Assembly (NCBI GenBank): GCA_044220635.1
Contig: JBGAQP010000006.1
Coordinates: forward strand, 62,001 to 126,000
Source: JBGAQP01 sp044220635
Lineage (GTDB): Bacteria > Pseudomonadota > Gammaproteobacteria > Burkholderiales > Usitatibacteraceae
DNA: 64,000 bases
Direction: 5' to 3'
The position numbers and the translations under genes are program-made. The first letter of the stretch is position 1. The number at the start of each line of letters is the position of its first letter. This document shows positions 59,642 through 64,000 of this stretch, piece after piece. Below the pieces are notes generated by a model that saw nothing but the letters and a program-made list of their open reading frames with translations, had not been told where the DNA came from and ran no database searches.

Positions 59642-61000
59642 ATGGGAGGAGTCGTTTCGCGCGGCGCGCGCCTCGCCGCGCTGCTGGCCGTCGCGCTCGC
59701 GGCCGCCCCCGCGCTCGCGGCCACGGGCGGCCACGTTCCGCAGCTCGTCATGCTCGGGCCGATCCCCCTCGACTTCATCCTCTTCGCCGCGGTGCTGCTC
59801 GGCATCGCGCTTTTCCACCACTACACTTTCCAGGTGGCGGTCGGCGGCCTCGCGGTCATCGCGCTCTACAAGATCGTGGTGACGGGATTCTCGACCGGCC
59901 CGGGCCTCGCAGGCTTCCTCGGGCTGCTCGGCCACGAGGCGGTCACCCTCGCGAACCTCTTCTGCCTGCTCATGGGCTTCGCGCTGCTCTCGAAGCACTT
60001 CGAGGATTCCCACGTGCCCGCGGCGCTGCCCCGCTTCCTGCCGGGGGACTGGAAGGGCGGCTTCCTCCTGCTCGCGATCGTCTGGGTGCTCTCGTCCTTC
60101 CTCGACAACATCGCCGCGGCCCTCATCGGCGGCACGATGGCCGCGGCGGTGTTCAAGGGGCGCGTGCACATCGGCTATCTCGCGGGGATCGTCGCCGCCT
60201 CGAACGCGGGCGGCGCGGGCAGCGTGGTCGGCGACACGACGACGACGATGATGTGGATCGCCGGCGTGAGCCCGATCGACGTGGCGGAGGCGTTCCTGCC
60301 GGCCGCCGTGGCCCTCGCGATCTTCGGATTCGTGGCGGCGAAGCAGCAGCACGCTTACCAGCCGATCGTGCGCGACAGCCATGCCCCGCCCCGCGTCGAC
60401 TGGGTGCGCGTGGTGATCGTGGCCTTCATCCTCGTGGCCGCCATCGGCGCGAACGTCGTGGCGAACCTGAAGTTTCCGCAAGTGCTCGGCACCTGGCCGG
60501 TGATCGGCACCGCCGTGGTGGTCGCGCTCCTCGTGACCGCGCCCCTGCGCGCCCCCGACTGGACTTTGCTGCCGGCGAACCTGCGCGGGACGATCTTCCT
60601 GCTTTCGCTGGTCACCTGTGCGGCGATGATGCCCGTGGAGAAGCTGCCGCCCGCCTCCTGGCCGACCACGCTCGGCCTGGGCTTCATCTCCTCCGTCTTC
60701 GACAACATCCCGCTCACCGCACTCGCCATCAAGCAGGGCGGCTACGACTGGGGCTTCCTCGCCTTCGCGGTCGGATTCGGCGGCTCCATGACCTGGTTCG
60801 GTTCCTCGGCGGGCGTGGCGCTCTCGAACATGTACCCGGAGGCGAAGAGCGTCGGGCGCTGGGTCCGCCACGGCTGGTCGGTGGCGGTCGCCTACGTCGC
60901 GGGCTATCTCGTGCTCCTCGCGATGCTCGGATGGCACCCGCACGTGCCGCGCACGTACGCGGCGCCCGAACCGCCGGCGGCCGTGCAGCCCGCGCGCTAG
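59642..61000 (+). CDS. IT-superfamily (NhaD/CitM-like) ion transporter
   Basis: 452 residues with a signal-like first segment (LAALLAVALAAAPALAATGG) and about 11 further helices. The two reentrant motifs are VLSSFLDNIAAALIGGTMAAAVFKG and GLGFISSVFDNIPLTALAIKQGG, both carrying F-D-N as in NhaD Na+/H+ antiporters and related permeases. ASNAGGAGSVVGDTTTTMMWIAG is also characteristic. Na+/H+ exchange is the likeliest role; a carboxylate carrier is possible. A TAGAAT lies just upstream at about 59611. Confidence 0.82.
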   Translation: MGGVVSRGARLAALLAVALAAAPALAATGGHVPQLVMLGPIPLDFILFAAVLLGIALFHHYTFQVAVGGLAVIALYKIVVTGFSTGPGLAGFLGLLGHEAVTLANLFCLLMGFALLSKHFEDSHVPAALPRFLPGDWKGGFLLLAIVWVLSSFLDNIAAALIGGTMAAAVFKGRVHIGYLAGIVAASNAGGAGSVVGDTTTTMMWIAGVSPIDVAEAFLPAAVALAIFGFVAAKQQHAYQPIVRDSHAPPRVDWVRVVIVAFILVAAIGANVVANLKFPQVLGTWPVIGTAVVVALLVTAPLRAPDWTLLPANLRGTIFLLSLVTCAAMMPVEKLPPASWPTTLGLGFISSVFDNIPLTALAIKQGGYDWGFLAFAVGFGGSMTWFGSSAGVALSNMYPEAKSVGRWVRHGWSVAVAYVAGYLVLLAMLGWHPHVPRTYAAPEPPAAVQPAR

Positions 61001-61019
61001 GCGCGGCCCGGGCATCGTC

Positions 61020-62402
61020 ATGACGAGCCGCCGCCCCCCGCGATCCCGGCTCCTGGTCTGCGCCGCGGCCCTTGCCGCCGCGTTCGCCCTGCCGGCGAAC
61101 GCGGCCGGGTCGGCGGCGGCGGGCCAGACTTTCCTGTGGCTCGCGGTGATCCTGCTCCTCGCGCGCCTGTCCTCGCTGGTCGAGCGCATCGGCGTTCCCG
61201 GCGTGCTGGGCGAGCTGCTGATGGGCGTGGCGCTCGGCAACCTGGGGCTCGTCGGAATCGGATTCTTCGAGGGCGTGGGCGCGGACCCGACGCTTTTCGT
61301 GTTCGCGGAACTGGGCGTGGTGATCCTCCTCTTCCAGATCGGGCTGGAAACCACCGTCGCGGAGCTGAGGAGCGTGGGCGGCCGGGCGAGCGCGGTCGCG
61401 ATCGTGGGCGTCGCCCTGCCGTTCGTGCTGGGGACCTTCATCGCCGGACCCCTGCTCCTGCCGGGCCGGGACTTCAACGCCTATCTCTTCGTCGGGGCGA
61501 CGCTGTGCGCGACTTCCGTCGGGATCACCGGCCGGGTGTTCCGCGACGCGAAGGCGATCGACACGCCGGCCGCCCGGGTCGTTCTCGGCGCGGCGGTGAT
61601 CGACGACGTGCTGGGCCTCGTGATCCTCGCCGTGGTCTCCGGATTCGTGCAAAGCGGCCAGGTGAGCGCGACCGACGTCCTGCGCATCGTCCTGGAGGCG
61701 TTCGGCTTCCTCGTGGGCGCGGTGGTCATCGGCCGGGCGATCGCCCCGCACCTGGGCCGGGGGCTCGCGCGGGTGAGCGATTCCGTGGCGATGAAGCTCA
61801 CCTTGCTCCTCGCGGTGGGCCTGGGCCTCGCGTGGCTCGCGCACCGCATCGGCCTCGCCCCCATCATCGGCGCGTTCGCCGCGGGCGTCCTGCTCGAGCC
61901 CGTCTTCCTCAAGGATTTCGAGGCCCCGGAGATCGTGCGCGAGCTTCGCCCGGCCGTGGCGCAGCTGCCCGCGGCCGAGGCGGAGCGCGCGACCCGCGCG
62001 CTGGATCGCTACGCCCGGCACCACCACGAGCACCTCCTCGAGCCCCTGGGGCACTTCCTTGTGCCGGTATTTTTCGTCTATACCGGGATGCAGGTAAAAC
62101 TGGAGGCGCTGGCCGATCCCGCGGTGATCGGGGTGGCCCTGGGCCTGACCGTCGTCGCGATCGCCGGGAAGGTCGCCGCGGGCCTCGCGGCCGCGCGGGG
62201 CACCCGCTGGTTGGTGGGCTGGGGAATGGTCCCCCGCGGGGAGGTGGGTCTCATCTTCGCCGCCATCGGCCAGTCCCTGGGGGTGATCGACGCGGCCCTG
62301 TTCTCGGTCATCGTCGCCATGGTGATCCTCACGACCCTGGTGACCCCTCCGGTCCTGGCGGCCCTCCTCGCCCGGAAGGGGGCCCGCCCCGGGGACGCCT
62401 GA
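61020..62402 (+). CDS. CPA2-type cation:proton antiporter
   Basis: 460 residues. A signal-like N-terminus is followed by about 12 helices of the Na+/H+ exchanger domain: ERIGVPGVLGELLMGVALGNLGL, ELGVVILLFQIGLETTVAELRSVG, the ion-binding pair in ALVI-type AVIDDVLGLVILAVVSG, and FVYTGMQVKLEAL. There is no C-terminal TrkA-N domain, unlike KefB/KefC. It lies 19 bases after the previous antiporter-like gene; the two may form one pH/Na+ homeostasis unit behind lutABC. Confidence 0.92.
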   Translation: MTSRRPPRSRLLVCAAALAAAFALPANAAGSAAAGQTFLWLAVILLLARLSSLVERIGVPGVLGELLMGVALGNLGLVGIGFFEGVGADPTLFVFAELGVVILLFQIGLETTVAELRSVGGRASAVAIVGVALPFVLGTFIAGPLLLPGRDFNAYLFVGATLCATSVGITGRVFRDAKAIDTPAARVVLGAAVIDDVLGLVILAVVSGFVQSGQVSATDVLRIVLEAFGFLVGAVVIGRAIAPHLGRGLARVSDSVAMKLTLLLAVGLGLAWLAHRIGLAPIIGAFAAGVLLEPVFLKDFEAPEIVRELRPAVAQLPAAEAERATRALDRYARHHHEHLLEPLGHFLVPVFFVYTGMQVKLEALADPAVIGVALGLTVVAIAGKVAAGLAAARGTRWLVGWGMVPRGEVGLIFAAIGQSLGVIDAALFSVIVAMVILTTLVTPPVLAALLARKGARPGDA

Positions 62403-62537
62403 GGGGCGTCTATTGCCTTTGAAGTGGGTGGAGATTACGATTCCGTGATCCGCGGGGGCCGTTCGCGAAGAGGGCACCCCAAAGCCCCGCGTCGCCCGAG
62501 GCAAGTCTAGAAGCGCAATCACAACGAGGAGGGACTC

Positions 62538-63686
62538 ATGAAGGACAAGCAAGCCGTCGCGCCCGAAGCGACGAAGGTCTCACGCCGCAAGTTCCTGGCC
62601 GGTGCCGCCGGCGCTTCCGCGCTCGCGTTCCCGATGATCGCGAAGGGCCAGGCGGGTCCGACGTCGATGCGCTGGCAGTCCACCTGGCCCGCGAAGGACA
62701 TCTTCCACGAGTACGCGCTCGACTTCGCCAAGAAGGTGAACGACATGACCGGCGGCGAGCTCAAGATCGAGGTGCTCCCCGCGGGCGCCGTCGTCCCGGC
62801 CTTCGGCCTGCTCGACGCGGTGTCCAAGGGCACGCTCGACGGCGGCCACGGCGTGCTGGTCTACCACTACGGCAAGCAGAACGCGCTCGCGCTGTGGGGT
62901 TCGGGGCCGGCCTTCGGCATGGACGCCAACATGCTGCTCGCCTGGCACAAGTACGGCGGCGGCAAGGAGCTGCTCGACAAGCTCTACAAGTCGATCAACG
63001 CGAACGTGGTGTCGTTCCCCTACGGGCCGATGCCCACGCAGCCCCTGGGCTGGTTCAAGAAGCCGATCACCAAGAAGGAAGACTTCAAGGGCCTCAAGTT
63101 CCGCACCGTCGGCATCTCGATCGACGTGTTCACGGGCCTGGGTGCGGCGGTGAACGCGCTGCCCGGCGGCGAGATCGTCCCCGCCATGGACCGCGGGCTC
63201 CTCGATGCGGCGGAATTCAACAACGCCTCGTCCGACAAGCTCCTCGGCTTCGCCGACGTCTCCAAGGTGTGCATGCTGCAGAGCTTCCACCAGAACGCCG
63301 AGCAGTTCGAGATCATGTTCAACAAGACCAAGTACGACGCGCTGCCCGCGAAGATCCGCGCGATCATCGAGAACGCCGTGGAGGCGGCCTCCGCCGACAT
63401 GTCGTGGAAAGCGGTCGACCGCTACTCCAAGGACTACATCGAGCTGCAGAAGATGGGCGTGAAGTTCTACAAGACGCCCGACTCGGTGCTGCAGTACCAG
63501 CTCGGCGCCTATGACGGCGCCGCGGCGAAGAAGGCCGAGGGCAACGCGATGTTCAAGGAGATCGAGGCTTCGCAGAAGCAGTTCGCCGAGCGCGCCGTGC
63601 GCTGGGATCTCGACACGAACGTCGGCCGCCGCATGGCCTACAACCACTACTTCGGCAAGCCCGCGGCGGCCCCGAAGAAGGCATAA
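62538..63686 (+). CDS. TRAP transporter DctP-type receptor, Tat-exported
   Basis: 382 residues. The leader has SRRKFLAGAAGASALAFP, a textbook Tat motif. The mature receptor begins MRWQSTWPAKDIFHEYALDFAKKV and has LKFRTVGISIDVF, with the substrate-carboxylate Arg, and PAMDRGLLDAAEFNNASS. It is a close paralogue of the receptor at 7433 (same length and leader type). AACGAGGAGGGACTC precedes the ATG. The permease gene dctQ follows after a strong terminator-like hairpin. Confidence 0.95.
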   Translation: MKDKQAVAPEATKVSRRKFLAGAAGASALAFPMIAKGQAGPTSMRWQSTWPAKDIFHEYALDFAKKVNDMTGGELKIEVLPAGAVVPAFGLLDAVSKGTLDGGHGVLVYHYGKQNALALWGSGPAFGMDANMLLAWHKYGGGKELLDKLYKSINANVVSFPYGPMPTQPLGWFKKPITKKEDFKGLKFRTVGISIDVFTGLGAAVNALPGGEIVPAMDRGLLDAAEFNNASSDKLLGFADVSKVCMLQSFHQNAEQFEIMFNKTKYDALPAKIRAIIENAVEAASADMSWKAVDRYSKDYIELQKMGVKFYKTPDSVLQYQLGAYDGAAAKKAEGNAMFKEIEASQKQFAERAVRWDLDTNVGRRMAYNHYFGKPAAAPKKA

Positions 63687-63703
63687 CGCCCGGCCGCGCC
63701 CGC

Positions 63704-63740
63704 AGCCATCCGGCACTCGCCGGATGGCTGTTTTGTTTTT
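63704..63740 (+). terminator. Intrinsic terminator/attenuator between dctP and dctQ
   Basis: AGCCATCCGGC and GCCGGATGGCT form a perfect 11-bp stem with an ACTC loop, followed by GTTTTGTTTTT (63730-63740). It would stop most transcripts after the receptor gene, leaving less permease mRNA. Confidence 0.9.
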
Positions 63741-63791
63741 CCGGCCCGGCGGCCGCCGGGCCGGCCCGCGAAGGCGAGCACCGCGAGAGCC

Positions 63792-64000
63792 ATGCAAAAA
63801 CTCCTGCTGTTCATCGACAAGACGAGCACCTGGGTGGGCCACCTGTTCTCGTGGTTCATCGTCGGGCTGACGCTCCTGGTCACCTGGGAGGTCTTCTCGC
63901 GCTACGCGCTCGACAACCCCCATGCCTGGGCCTTCGACGCCATGAACATGCTCTACGGCACGCTCTTCATGATGGCGGGGGCCTACACGCTCGCGAAGAA
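63792..64000 (+). CDS. TRAP transporter small permease DctQ, N-terminal fragment
   Basis: The first 69 codons, cut by the window edge. QKLLLFIDKTSTWVGHLFSW is followed by membrane segments WFIVGLTLLVTWEVFSRYA and NMLYGTLFMMAGAYTLAK. F-S-R-Y before the P-H-A-W segment is the DctQ pattern. DctM should follow beyond the window. The receptor at 62538 is its partner. Confidence 0.88.
   Translation, partial: MQKLLLFIDKTSTWVGHLFSWFIVGLTLLVTWEVFSRYALDNPHAWAFDAMNMLYGTLFMMAGAYTLAK

Overview
The window is about 64 kb of very GC-rich DNA (roughly 70 percent by eye), densely packed with genes, with no tRNA, rRNA, insertion sequence, phage gene or CRISPR array that I can see. No gene-free stretch exceeds about 230 bases. 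The gene content suggests a betaproteobacterium, probably Burkholderiales-like. The evidence is a phasin, Bug-type and TAXI/DctP solute receptors in excess of permeases, a TctABC system, FdsGB/FdsA-type NAD-linked formate dehydrogenase, LutABC and an oxalyl-CoA decarboxylase/formyl-CoA transferase pair. This assignment is inferred from gene content, not from a marker gene.

Layout. 1-10 kb: the start of an SDR gene, a MidA-like methyltransferase, proton-translocating transhydrogenase (pntA with an apparent one-base frameshift, then pntB), an orphan TAXI receptor, a DJ-1/PfpI plus XRE-cupin regulator pair divergent from a cupin, a Tat-exported DctP receptor, an MBL-fold protein and a phasin. 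10-15 kb: a tight minus-strand operon of lytic transglycosylase, NDUFA9-like protein, GST and CCA-adding enzyme. 15-22 kb: an ArsB/SLC13-type permease, a universal stress protein, a TctC-B-A transporter with a cytidylate-kinase-like/BON protein, a small unknown protein and a cysteine-free Crp/Fnr regulator. 22-28 kb: oxalate catabolism (oxc, frc) followed by a 10-formyl-THF hydrolase-like formyltransferase, then quinone oxidoreductase and DUF1499. 28-38 kb: DUF3302-HlyD-NodT envelope operon, ornithine-cyclodeaminase-family enzyme, CHASE2 Ser/Thr kinase with DUF2889, and sucCD. 38-44 kb: formate dehydrogenase (FdsG-FdsB fusion and alpha subunit), GNAT and Bug receptor. 44-56 kb: an unknown protein built from two copies of one domain, an SPFH/ribbon-helix-helix pair, an MFS carrier, a catalytically degenerate HtrA-like protein, hydroxypyruvate isomerase, an Atm1-type ABC exporter, a stand-alone cNMP domain, prfC, an alpha/beta hydrolase and a MetY-like PLP enzyme. 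56-64 kb: PBP7-like peptidase, lutABC, two ion antiporter-like proteins and a TRAP dctP with the start of dctQ.

The most interesting signal is regulatory. Three near-palindromes of the form TTGAC-N4-(G/A)TCAA lie upstream of tctC, oxc and the formate dehydrogenase. In each case exactly 23 bases separate the site from a plausible -10 hexamer, which is the class II (-41.5) geometry of Fnr-family activators. A fourth site sits near -60 of a promoter for the permease at 15264. The Crp/Fnr protein encoded beside the oxc site has the E-x-x-S-R recognition helix that reads TTGA half-sites, but no cysteines. I infer a local regulon linking carboxylate uptake, oxalyl-CoA decarboxylation and formate oxidation, with reducing power as NADH.
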